Part shown: piece by piece, positions 47,801-59,185 of the stretch
Numbering within the stretch: the stretch's first letter is position 1
Layout: each line of letters opens with the position of its first letter
Assembly: GCF_036370855.1 (NCBI RefSeq)
Contig: NC_088098.1
Location: forward strand, 138,590,721 to 138,654,720
DNA length: 64,000 nucleotides
Direction: 5' to 3'
Source: Dromaius novaehollandiae
Taxonomy: Eukaryota > Chordata > Aves > Casuariiformes > Dromaiidae
Program-made: the position numbers and the translations under genes
The notes under the pieces: generated by a model
Databases searched by the model: none
What the model saw: the letters and a program-made list of their open reading frames with translations, nothing else
Told to the model about the DNA's origin: nothing

Positions 47801-50800
47801 TTTTGACACAGAAGCAGAACGCAGTTGATGGGATACTGAGAGAGAGGAAGATGAGATAGTAGCAGCTTAGGCTTAAATTGGAAGCCACATTCAGAAACTG
47901 GCAGGATCTCACCAGACCTCAGAAGCAATACTTTTGCTCAACTGCAGCCTTTAGATGCAAGAGGCTACCTTATGTGCAACATATAATGTTATCATCTTAT
48001 CTTTAAGACACATCATTTACAAGCAAGGCCAGGAGAATATTAACACTGTCTCATTTTTCAGATGTTCCACTTGTTTGCAGCAGTCAAGTTAAAATATTTG
48101 GAAGTTAGAAATCCCCTTTGACTACCTTTGCTGAAGCCTCTTAACTCCCTGGCCATGTCAGCTTGCTGAGACAAAGACTTAGGTATTTCAGTCTCATCCC
48201 TTTTTAAGTTGCAACATATTTGGAGTTGTCAGTGTTACACTACATCTGGCACTTTTCTTATTTTCTCAGGTTTTAATTTGCCCTTTGTAGTAACAATGCA
48301 TATCAACCCAGCACACGGAAAACCACATCTGTGAAAGCAAATCTGCTGTCTTGCTAGAAATCTGTAACAATAAACTTATCTGAAAAAAAATTACACACCA
48401 CTTGATTCCAGTCAACTGATAGAAAACTATTTCTCCATAACATACTGGCCCCCCAAGAAAATCAGCTCCCATGCATTTTAGAAGTATCCCCAATTGGAAA
48501 TTCCATCAGACTTGATGAAAAACTTTGCTGCAACTTAGTATAGATGCTCAACATTTTTTATTTTTCAGAAAACAATATGAAATTGCAATAACACTGAAGA
48601 TAGAACATCCTACAACTTACAGAAATAATCAGGATTAAAAAAAAAAAAGTAGATCAATGATTTCCACTACAGATCACAGTTATTGTACGAATAAAAGAAT
48701 CATGGTTCATTTCCACTGTAAGCCTCTCACCTAGTGTGGTATATCTTCACTCATCACAGTTAAATGGTTATCCTCAATGTCTGCTTTCAGATAGCTCGCA
48801 CCTTCCTTCTGTCTGTCATAGTATGTATGTGACAGCAAGCTTAGCTTATAACCACCAAAATGAATCTACTCATAAATCAACGATGCACAGAGGATATGCA
48901 ATTCCGCACCACTCTTTCAACACAACCAGCAGGTCTATGCAACAAGGACATGGCAACTTCAGTAGCTGCAAGGGCAAGATTCATCCAATGACATTGACAT
49001 ATGCAAATCCACCCAGTAACTAACTGTTTGAAAGAGAAGAAACCCATTGAAGTTGAACACTTTTAACTATAAATTAAGAGCCAAAGAAATTTCATGCAGA
49101 AGCTTATAGCACAACAGTCAGTGGGAAAGTACACGTGCTACCAAAGCAGGGAAGCACAAGTACCACAGTGACTGGGTGGCTCAAAGACAGTGACAAAGGC
49201 CAAGTTTGTGAAGGAGGGGAAAAAAAAAAAAAAAAAAGAAAAAGAAAAAAAGAGCAAGAGAGGAAGCCCCACATTTCTCAAAAACACCACTAATAGTTTG
49301 AAAAGCGAGTTTCTTTATGAAAGCAGGCAGCCGTTTTAAAGCAGCCAATGACACTGGAGAGCAAAGCAGAACCCTGGCAATTGTCTACAGCAGACAAAGA
49401 AGACAGGGTGGTCCAGTCTAACATCAGCAGCCACAGGGAAACTGAGAGGTGACAGAGTGCCAGGAAAGGCACCAGACTGTATGAAGACTAGAGAGTAACA
49501 AACAAATCCAACAAATTCTTGGCAGGACTCAGCAAAGAACATTAGGAAGCGTTTCAGACTCCAGCTGGGTATACTACTCCCCAATAGGACAGGAAACCCG
49601 AAACTGTTGCCACTTTGCAGCTGGGAGACAGTAGGTTAAGCCCTGCACTGTGCAACTCATCACTGGGACTGAAGAGACCAATGCCTACTCATCCCTTCCT
49701 TCCCCTCGCCTCCCCCCCATCCTGTCACTATTACAGAATTTCCTCAGGAGATGCCTGTGATGATTAATCTGTAGCAACGACGGTGAAGAGACACAGCTTG
49801 GACTACTGAAGAACAGAATTCTGATGAAGAAAACAGGACAAGAGAGAGACGGTATGAGTGATCTGATACTGAGCTTCAGCACCTGTTCAACAACGAAAGA
49901 CATTTTTATTACTCGTACTTCCACCTGTAAATTGCCCTGTATTCTACCCTATCAATTACAAATATGTCAGTATTCACTGGATCAGAGTCCCAGTTTTGGG
50001 GCCATAAAAATATCGGTATTTTGATACAGCAGGCATTACATTTTCAGTTCCAAGACAGATTAAGGCCTGATACCTACCGTTGTCTAACTGACTGGCAAAG
50101 ATGAATGAGCTATGACAACTACAGTTAAAACATTATCAAGCCTTTAGAGAAAATACTGAAGGCCAATTTCAAAGGCCTATTTGTTTTCTGTTGATGGTTA
50201 AGATTCTGTTGCGCTTTCATAACTGAAAAACAAAAGCTTTTGTAAAAGGTCAGCTGATGGAAAAAAGTGATTATGAAATGGGAAGTGGCAATATAAGAAT
50301 AAGCAGGGGAAAAAAAGGCTAAGATTAAGAAAAGCATTTATATATAAAATTTATTTAGGTGAAGTCACAAACATTTTAATATCAATTTACAAACACTTCA
50401 TGTTATGCATATTATTGAAACTATCAAGAAAAGGGAAAGGAGAGCAGACAATGGCAGTCTTTTTCCTGAAACTAAACGCATGCGCTTACCATCATGCGTG
50501 TTACTGGATCATAGTATTACCTTGATCATACTCCCTAGTATGCAAGGGGAAAGGAAAAGAAAACAAAATGCTGAGAAGTTGTAAAATGATTAAACCATGA
50601 ACCAGCCAGTCTGATTTTCGTGAGCACCAGACTACAAAGGTCTTAGCCTGATGCTCAGGATGTATTCTACGAGGATAAAAACAGAATAGTAATTTAGGTC
50701 AATATTATACTTGGTCAAGAACTTTGTAATGCACAATTGGGCTACAACTGACTTCTGGCTATGACAACAATGGTTAATGCATTTTTCAGAGAAGGGTGTA

Positions 50801-53505
50801 GAGGCAATATGGAGCCTCACAGAATAATTCTGTCAACAACCTGAGATATACCAAATGTAGGATACTGTTTCAAGTCAGATATACATTTATGTTGAAGATA
50901 TTCTCAATAAAATGGTAAAATTAACAGCTGTAACAAGACAAGTTATGATTTTTTTTTGAATAAATATAATACATAGATTTTTGAAGTGTCCGGTTGTGAT
51001 CTGCAAAGATCCAGGATTGCACACAACTTTGCTCAAATAAGAAGGGTTAATCTGCCCATTAAATTGGCTTATACTTTCAAAGTAGTATTTTAGGGTAGGG
51101 TTCTCCTCCGGGAGACTGTTCCTGACCTCATTCAACCAATGTTCAATTTATTCACCTTCCTGAATCTTTGCCCTCTTTGGACAGTCTGTGACAAGTGCTG
51201 CGCTGCAGGAATTCCTGTTTTCCAGCAAACTGGCTTGCTCTGCAGGTTTGTAGTCCATTGTTACAATTGCTGATTGGGTAAAATGAATTTCCTACGTCTT
51301 CTCTAGCACAGCTTGCAACGCAACAGAAGCAGAGGTAAAAGAATGCACTAGAATACCAGAGCTCCACTTAAACACCAACGGAGTCAGGCTGTTGGCACCA
51401 ATAAGAAATTCTGTATTTAACAAATCTGCAAATATTTAAAGTCCAAAGTTAGTCAGTTTTATATATAAACTCACCCACTTAGTCTGACTGCCCTTCCAAC
51501 TGGCCTTCTGTTTTCATGGGGTCTGAAAAAAAAAAATTGAGAATCGCCTGAAGTTAAGCGAGACAAATTTGCAGGAATGAGTCTCAGCTATCTTACGTAT
51601 GTGCTGATTATTGCACTCAAACCGAAACCAGGGTTTCTCACTTCATTCTGTGTAAACAAAGTCATAGATCTTTACTGCTTCCTTAGAAAGGACAGCCAGA
51701 CTCTAACACATCGCTTTGCTTTTCTTGATTTTTTTTTTCGTTCTGATTGACCTTCTGCAGAACTGCAGAGCTAAAGAGACATAGGCTCTTACAATATGCT
51801 GAAATTTAAGGAGCCTTCAATTGAGAGAGAGGAAATTGAGTCAGACTGCCTAATGCTGTCCTCTGATTTTATGAGAAAAAAAAATCAATTCAAACAATCT
51901 AGAAGAAAAGGTCTCTGTAAAACATCTCTTCCTCTTGATCATATGGAATTAGAAAAACTTAGGTTCTAGTCAAAGCCTACTGTGTATAAAAGCCTATTCT
52001 CTCCCATTTTAAATCTCTACTACTTCTTCTCAAACACCAAAGTCACAGCTTGGGGGCAGGGGGGAAACAAGTCACCTTTAGAACAGCAACATTCCTTGCT
52101 GCTGCCTTGCCAATGAAAACCTCATGCTTTATCCTAGGCCACATGTACATTTAACAGCTGCTCAGACAATTATTTCAGTTAAGGACATTTTTCTTTTTAA
52201 AAGTTACAAATTACAGTGTAAGTGATATCAATAAAAATTGTTCTATATCGATGGAAAGGTAGTGAATCCACACTGAACAATTATACAGCTTTTACTTTTA
52301 TTGTGCTTCTAAAGCACTACAATTTTTATATTCAGACAAACCATTAAACTAAATTTATTTTGGTGTTTTATAAACTATCTGGTTAAAAATAAACACACAG
52401 AACTTTTCTTCAAGCAACTTCTGGTTGCTTCTTTCAGACATGGGGAAAACCTATCCTACTGCTTAATTCAACTGGAAATTTTCCATTAAACTAAGGAGGA
52501 CCAAGACCTTCAGTGCCTTAGCAGACAACTGTCCAAAGGTCTGTACTGTTAGAACAGCTATCAAGAAAGTTACAAGTCTGGTTAACATTACAAGCTGAAG
52601 ATCCAATCTCGGATGAGATGAAATGTATGAGACATTGCCCGTCTGGTGCTCACGTAAGATCTGTAGTAAAATGAAAACTGACCTGTTGTTCTTGAGAACG
52701 GAGAAATCTAAACAGAGACACCAAAACAAATTACATAAAGCTAGAATATCAGTCACAAAATGCACCAAAACTATAATGCCTGCACTGGGAGCTATTATAG
52801 TACTCATTATGTGGTGCTCGTTTCCATTCTTTTTTACAGGTGGGCTCAGAAAAGCCAATTTTGTAAGTACAAAAGTCAAGATTGGGTGTGACACAGGAAA
52901 CACTTGCAGATTCCTGAAAAAGCCCTCTCTTCTGAGATCAAACTAACACAGTCCAACAACTTAACCACTCCTCTGTACTGGCATTCACTGAGAAGTACAG
53001 TATCTGACGGGATAGCAGAAGTTTTCAGGAATGCAAAGATTCTTCAGCTTTCTACGATCCTAAAAATATTACTTAAAAATAAATAGAGCCAATATAACTG
53101 AATCTTTTAAACATCATTCAGCTGGCATGAAAAACATCATTTAGTGTTCAGCACTTCTTACACTGCAGATTTGATAGATTACAGCCACCAGTACAGAGAA
53201 ATAGTACAATCCCTAATACAGGCAGGCAGCTATTTGTATCAGTGGAGCTCGCTGTCACTGCTCAAGCAGTGGAAATAGTAGATCCGCCTGCGTACATTAG
53301 GGGTTATGCCAATTCACTGACACTTGATGCCTGTAATAAAAGCAAATCCTTAATGTACACAGGATCTTCCCTACTTCCTCTAATCACACCCATCATCCTT
53401 TCCCACAAAATAGGCCAGGATTAAATCTACTGAGTCCCAAAATAGACATAAATCTTCAAATCATAGTAAATTTGCAAGCTGCGGCCATCCAAATTGAAGT
53501 TTGTC
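44850..53505. other. Intergenic stretch with no gene seen
   Basis: AT-rich sequence. It contains an A12G11 junction (47417-47439) and an A-rich tract (49220-49251). The 146-codon minus-strand frame at 52463-52903 is hydrophobic but unrecognised and was not accepted as a gene. Confidence 0.6.
49220..49251 (+). repeat. A-rich homopolymer tract
   Basis: A run of about 18 A followed by GAAAAAG-type repeats. Confidence 0.9.
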
Positions 53506-53511
53506 TTTATT
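53506..53511 (-). terminator. Candidate poly(A) signal AATAAA for the gag-like gene
   Basis: AATAAA on the minus strand, about 525 bases after the stop codon. It would give a 3' UTR of about 550 bases and close a single-exon transcript. Confidence 0.4.
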
Positions 53512-53789
53512 TACATCAGTTTTTCTCGCCTCCCACAAGGCCTGCAACTACCAAACACTCCCAGCATAACAGGGAAGTTTGTCTTCTTTGTCTTGGATGA
53601 TTCTATTGTCGAGAAAGTTTAAATCTTTTTAAGACAACTCAAAGAAAAAGGAAAAACCCCTCCCTTTTCTGATGTCTTACAGAGGATGCAACTATCTACC
53701 GGGGGAGGGAATTCCCTCGTTTCCTAATTTTTGATGGCCAGAACAACAAAAAAAAATACAAACACCCATTTTCTGAGAAAGCACTCTTT

Positions 53790-55620
53790 TCTCCAGGGAC
53801 ACCCGCAACTCCCGCCACGGCCAGTCAGGCACCGGTGCCGCACCGGGGCAAGTAGGGCGTCGGGCCTTGCAAACCGCCCTCCGGCCCGCACGGGCCAGCA
53901 CGGCGACAGGGGAGCAGCCGACTGGCTTGCAGACACCCTCCTGCCTCCTTGCCCCATCGACAGCCCCTTCGAGGGGGTGCCGTGACTGGGCTCAGCACAG
54001 CTGGGGAAAATGCGCGCCGCCGTGGCCGCGGGCCCGTCACACCTGGCTTTTCTCCTCCTGCTTGGGGCTCGGGGGCAGCTGTGGAGGTGGCGGCGGCGGG
54101 GGGGCCTGCGGCTCGCTCTCAGCATGCTGATGCCTGCTGACAAGCGACTTGAGGGGAGCCATCCACTTCATCCACAGGTCCAGGTCCACGTCGCCCCAAG
54201 GCAGGGTCGGGTCCTTGGCCGCCCGCCGCCGGAAGTCCTCGTCGTAGCTCATCCACGAGGTGCCCCCATACGTGGCATGCAGCTTGCGGATGGTGTCCAG
54301 ATACTTGAACATGGCCCCGCAGCGGGCTGGGTGCTTCTCGCACAGCACGCTGGCGTACACCAGAAAGGCAGAGACCCACTGGTCCAGCGTGTCCCCCGGG
54401 CGCGGGCCGTGCTCGGGGGCCAGCTCTGTGTGGAGCAAGGAGAAGAGGTCAATGAACTCCCCCCGCCAGATCCGCTCCTTGGTAGCCTTGGCCAGCTGGT
54501 AGCCCAGGGGCCGCCGCAGCCCCACGTAAGGGGTGGCCGCCGCCTCCGCCGCCGCCTCGCCCTGCCCCGCCGCCGCCGCCGCCGCTGGGGCCCCGGCCGC
54601 GCCGCTCGCCGCCGCCGCCGCCTCGGCGCAGGGGCTGGCCGCCGCCGCCGCCGCGCCCAGCGCCGCCTGCCGCTCCAGCCAGCGCGGGTTCACGTAGACG
54701 GTCCGCAGGCGCGGCGCGGCCCCAGCCGCCGCCGCCGCCCGCGCCGAGCCCTCGGCGCCCGGCTGGAGCCGCAGCACCGCCAGGGCGGCCGGCGCGCAGC
54801 CGGGCAGGTCGCTGCCCTCCCGGCGCGGCGCCGGCTGGGCCGCCGCCGGCACCTGGAGCAGCGAGGGCGCCGCCCAGGGCGGGGAGCCGCCTCTAGGCCC
54901 GGCCGCCGCCGCCAGCGCCTCTAGGCCCGGGAGGCCGAGCCGCGAGCCGGGCGTCACCGCTCCGAGGACCCATCGGGTCTCGGCGACCCCGCTGCGGTCG
55001 CGGGGGCTCCGCGACCTCCCCTCCTCTCTGCGCCCGGCGAGGGCCGTCCCCAGCGTCAGGGGGCCCGCGGTTCCGGCCCGGCGCCGACGGCGGCTCCGCC
55101 GCCTCCCACGTGGCATCGGCGCGGCGGCTCCGGGCAGGACGGGCGGCGGGGGGCGGGCGCTACGGCCCGGCGGGCGGCGCGGGGCGGGGCGGCCGCGGGG
55201 CGGGGCGGCCGCGGCAGCGGCAGCAGCGGCAGCGGGGCTTGGGGCCGGCGGGGCCGCGCTTGGGCCGCGCTCGGGCCGTGCTCGCCTCGCCCGGCCGCCA
55301 CCGCGCCTCGCCCGCGTCGCCAACCCCGCGCCGCCAGCTTCACCGCGGCCCCCGGCGGCTGCGGCCTCCCGCGGTGCGCCTCGCCGCCGACGAGGCCTAG
55401 CCCCGGCGGGAGCCCGCGGCCCGCTCTGCCCGGGCCCTCCGGACACCAGACACACGCGCGCGCGTGCGCTCTCTCTGTCTTTCCCCCTCCCGCCGGATGT
55501 TGGACCCCTTGAAATCCGCTCACCCCGCACCCTGGCCCCCACTGCTTCTCCCCCAGCTCAGTGCTGCTGTGAAACACGCTGGCTGCGGCTGCCCGGTCTG
55601 GTGCCTCCGCTTCGGTTCAA
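53790..55620. promoter_or_regulatory. CpG island covering the gag-like gene
   Basis: CpG-dense sequence spans the whole coding region and its leader, and falls abruptly to AT-rich sequence on both sides. Many opposite-strand frames here, including one of about 300 codons, are shadows. Confidence 0.85.
54037..55116 (-). CDS. Gag-like domain protein, candidate domesticated DIRS-type retroelement gene (359 aa)
   Basis: A single long frame starting MPRGRRRSRRRRR at 55116, the first ATG after the TATA box at 55667-55675. Layout: Arg-rich N-terminus (3-13, possible nuclear or nucleic-acid-binding signal), low-complexity Ala/Pro/Gly region (about 50-195) with a more ordered stretch TVYVNPRWLERQAAL (139-153), then a structured domain (about 196-320), and a Pro-rich tail ending KQEEKSQV. 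The domain reads GLRRPLGYQLAKATKERIWR, GEFIDLFSLLHTEL, DTLDQWVSAFLVYASVLCEK, MFKYLDTIRKLHATYGG, SWMSYDEDFRRRAAKDPTLP and WGDVDLDLWMKWM. From memory this pattern (IWRGE-x-x-DIFSL, W-x-x-AF-x-x-x-ASV-x-CEK, YDE-x-FR) is that of the gag-like proteins of reptile and amphibian DIRS/tyrosine-recombinase retrotransposons. No reverse transcriptase or recombinase lies beside it. An intact frame, its own promoter and high GC suggest a host gene. Function unknown. Weak Kozak (C at -3). Confidence 0.72.
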   Translation of the reverse strand: MPRGRRRSRRRRRAGTAGPLTLGTALAGRREEGRSRSPRDRSGVAETRWVLGAVTPGSRLGLPGLEALAAAAGPRGGSPPWAAPSLLQVPAAAQPAPRREGSDLPGCAPAALAVLRLQPGAEGSARAAAAAGAAPRLRTVYVNPRWLERQAALGAAAAAASPCAEAAAAASGAAGAPAAAAAAGQGEAAAEAAATPYVGLRRPLGYQLAKATKERIWRGEFIDLFSLLHTELAPEHGPRPGDTLDQWVSAFLVYASVLCEKHPARCGAMFKYLDTIRKLHATYGGTSWMSYDEDFRRRAAKDPTLPWGDVDLDLWMKWMAPLKSLVSRHQHAESEPQAPPPPPPPQLPPSPKQEEKSQV

Positions 55621-55666
55621 AGCTGGCTGCAGGTAGCAGTCGAGCCTGGGCTGAACTGACGGCGGA

Positions 55667-55675
55667 TTATTTATA
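55667..55675 (-). promoter_or_regulatory. TATA box upstream of the gag-like gene
   Basis: TATAAATAA on the minus strand at the edge of the CpG island. A start site about 30 bases downstream (near 55,640) would give a leader of about 520 bases. I found no ATG on the minus strand between this box and the start codon at 55116. Confidence 0.55.
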
Positions 55676-55679
55676 CTAT

Positions 55680-57411
55680 AAACCTGCCTGGGGACTGCCC
55701 GTCGCTTGAGGTGGCAGCCCCACGGTATGTGACGGAGCGCGTTCGCGGCCACCTAGAGTGCATTGTCCGCTGTAAATGAAGTTTCTGTTGCTGGTTGCAG
55801 TCCAGTGTTTTCCAGAGTTTTTAGGCAATTTCATGTTCGTGTTAGCAGTTTACCTGAATACCTCACGTGAGTGTACAGCACACTGCTGAATGTTGTACTT
55901 GACCTGTGAAGAAAAGTCTGTTGCTTTCAGAAGTTAGTGAAGGACGTAAATTCAGCATATATGCCAAAATGTCGTATCAGTAGTGTCAAAACTAGGCATG
56001 AGTTACAGGTGGCCTTTTATTTGATAAGATTTCAGGGAAAGATAAAGAGTTATGTTGTCTCAGGGATTTCTAATAGGTGTGTACCGTTTAAACACTGTGG
56101 CATTTAAACACTGGGTTTCCTGGAGCCTATAAATTACGGTGTAGGAGGAATAGGGTAACAGTTACTCACGTAATTATTGTTGCTTCTCTGTAGTAAACAT
56201 TTGGAGGAGAGCTCAAAGTAATTATATTCCACCATTTTCCCCTTTCGGTATAAATGAGTATCTCTCTTTCTAGAAATTGGGCATTTTTTAAGAGTGATAT
56301 CACACAGCCAAAGCTGCCCCAGGTAAGGAGTGAGCACCTAATCTGAGCAAACATTTGCTAACACACCTCAGTGTGTCTCAGCAACCTACCCGCAGAGTCC
56401 CGTGCCGGGTAAGGAATCAGGGAATATGAGGACCATGCAGACAGACGCAGCCCTACAGGCAATTTCCTTACTAGTCATTTCAGAACTTCTTTGGTGTTAG
56501 CATGGCACAGCCCTACAACTCTTAGCGAGGCCCCTGGCAAAACAGACACTGGCCTCTGTAGAAGCAGGACCAGGCCATCACAATACTTGGTCACCATCTG
56601 TGTGTAGGTCAAACACAGTAAAAGCGAAAGCTGCTTACAGGGTCCTGGCTTTTTGCATGGACATAAATTATACTCTCACACAAACCAGCTGCCACAAGGT
56701 TCTGCGAACAGTCTTGTACTTCCTCTGGAGGAGGAGTAGCTTTAAACGTTATGCTAAAATGCCTATAGATAGATCACTTACACCATAATATAGACAAAAG
56801 TTCTGTAACAAACATAAAAACTCTTCTCTCTTTGCCTGAGGACTAGAAAAGCTAAATTTTAGATGCAAGTCATCCCATTGCCCAAATCAAATCCCAGGAA
56901 TTAAAAAGTTAGAAATTCTTGTGCAAAACCAAGTAAGGTAAAAAAATATATTGACATTTTTATTATGTTTAATAAATCAAACAATTATTAAATAATACAG
57001 TAGTAAAATGCTCTTACTTTCTAATTCACATTTATTTTCAGAGATTTCGTTCAGAAGGAGAAATACAGTTTTTGCTTAGTTCTTCAGATGAATGCATTCA
57101 TATTTTTGATCAAAAATATATTTAAAAAAATTTCTACCCAAACAGGTGCAACTCTGTAATTAACTTTTAAATATTTTGATTTTAAATTCTGTCCATTATC
57201 TCTTTCTAATTCCAGATTAATGGAGTATTAGTAACACCAGGGATTGTGAAAAGTACAGTAACACAATAATTCCTCTAAAACTTGCCTGAATGCTTTCATT
57301 GAGTTGGCCTTGAGCTTGCTATTAAAACATGTGATACACATTTACATGAAATCTCTGAAAAGTTTCTGAAGGTTGAGATTTTCTTGGCTTTAATCCAGAA
57401 CTCATATTTGA
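55680..57411. other. Intergenic stretch with no gene seen
   Basis: Moderately AT-rich sequence upstream of the gag-like gene. No repeat or gene was recognised. Confidence 0.6.
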
Positions 57412-59185
57412 TTAGAACCACAGAGTCATTCAAGCTGGAAGGAATCTCAGGAGATCTGTAGTCCAACCTCCTGCTCAAAGCATGGTCAAAACTGAATTCA
57501 GACCAGGTTGCTCAGGGCTTTGCCCAGCTGGGTCTTGAAAACCCCCAATGATGGAGATTCCAAAAAATCTCTGGGCAACCTGTTCCAGTGCTTTATAATC
57601 CTCAGTGATTTTTTTTTTCAACAGGACTTAAACCTAGTCCCAATTCAATTTAGGACCAGTGTCTCTCATCCACTCGCTCTGCACTTCAGTACTGAGCTCA
57701 GTTCCACCATCTCGATAATCTCCTTGTAGGTACTGGAAGGCTGTTAATAGCTTTCTCTTTGCCAGGCTGAACAAGCCCAGCTCCCCCAGCATCTCCTCAC
57801 AGAGCAGGTGCTTCAGCCATCAACTGTCTTGGTGGCCCTCCACTGAACTTGCTGAAGTTTATCACTGTTTTTCTTGTATTGGGGGTGTGAAAGCTGTTCC
57901 AGATGTGGTGTAAAAGAGAATAACCACTTCCCCTTGACTACGCTTCTGTTGATACAGTACAGGATGCTGTTAGCCTTCATCCTTGCCAGGGCTTGCTGCT
58001 GACTCATGTTTGCCTATTGGCCGCCAGGATACTGAGGTCTTTCTCAGCAGAGCTGCTCCCTGGCCCATCAGTCTCTAGCCTGGACCAATGCAGGGCACTG
58101 GCCTGCAAGAGCGGGACTTGTTGAATTTCATAACGTTTGTGTTGGCCCATTTCTCTGGCCTGTCTAGCTTCCTCTGAATGGCAGTCCTGCCTTGGAGTGT
58201 ATTGACTGTATACCCTCATTTGATGTTGTCTACAAACTGGATGAGAGTGTATTCCATCTTCTCCTGCAGGCTATTAATAAAAGACACTAATCAGAACAGG
58301 TCTCAAGATAGACTTCTGAGAAACTCCACTTGTAACCAGCTTCCAGGTAGCGTATGAACCATTAATCGCTATGATGCAGCCAGTTTTTCAGTGATCTAGT
58401 TGTACACCCGTCTAGACTGTAATGCTTCAACTTTGCTACAGGGATGCTGTGGAAATGTGGAAAGCCTGCTGTCCACTTTCTCCCCTCATCCATAGATTTA
58501 GGCAGGCAATCAGATTGGGTTGGTATGGTTTACCCTTGGTAAATCCATGCTGGGTCTTCCCGGTCATCACGTTCTCCTCCATGTGCCCAGAAATGGCTTC
58601 CATGAGAACTCACTTTGTTATTTTCTCAAGAACTAAAGTGAAACTCACCAGCCTGTAGCTCCTTGGATTGTCCCTCATGCTCTTTTTGAAGATAGGTGCA
58701 ACACTGTCTTTCTTCAGTCACTGAGGACCTCCCCCAATCTCCATGACATTTCAAAAATGATAAAAATGGTTCTTACACCAGCCAGCTCTCTGAACACCCC
58801 ACTCCCAGATGCATCCCATCTGGTCCCATGGACTTGCATAGGTTGGGATTCCTCAAGAGATCCCTGACTCAATCCTTTTCCACAACTGACAGATTCTCTT
58901 CTTCTTGAAGCATAAAAGCCTGGGAGACCTTGTCAGTGAAGATCAAGACAAGGAAAGCAGCAAATACCTCAGTCTTATCAGTACCCACTGTCACTAAGTT
59001 ACATGCTCCTTAGAGCAGAGGTTTGACATCTTCCTTTTTATTCTTTTCCTGGTAATGGAGTGGTTGAAGCTCTTCTTGTTGCCCTTGACATCCTTTGTCC
59101 ATTTTAACAACAGCTGAGCCTTGGCTTTCCTCACACCACCCCTGTATGCTGAGGGAATGCTCCTATGTTCCTACTTTTTGTGCTA
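57412..59185 (-). mobile_element. CR1 LINE, 5'-truncated and decayed
   Basis: About 1.77 kb of CR1 in minus orientation. The left end carries the 3' UTR-type sequence (in plus sense TTGCTCAGGGCTTTGCCCAG and CTGGGCAACCTGTTCCAGTG). Further right, minus-strand fragments of the reverse transcriptase C-terminal region are visible in broken frames: MSQQQALARMKANSILYCIN with QWRATK (57813-58007), and SAEKDLSILAANRQ (58004-58219). Stops and frameshifts interrupt the coding sequence and divergence from the young CR1 consensus is clear, so the copy is old and inactive. Its presence supports a sauropsid genome. Confidence 0.9.

Noticed and set aside
52463-52903. Minus-strand frame of 146 codons, hydrophobic
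   Set aside because: No recognised family, no CpG promoter, no splice context. Length is possible by chance in a 64-kb window.
54010-54924. Plus-strand frame of about 304 codons opposite the gag-like gene
   Set aside because: R/P/G-rich antisense shadow of a GC-rich coding region, with no recognisable domain.
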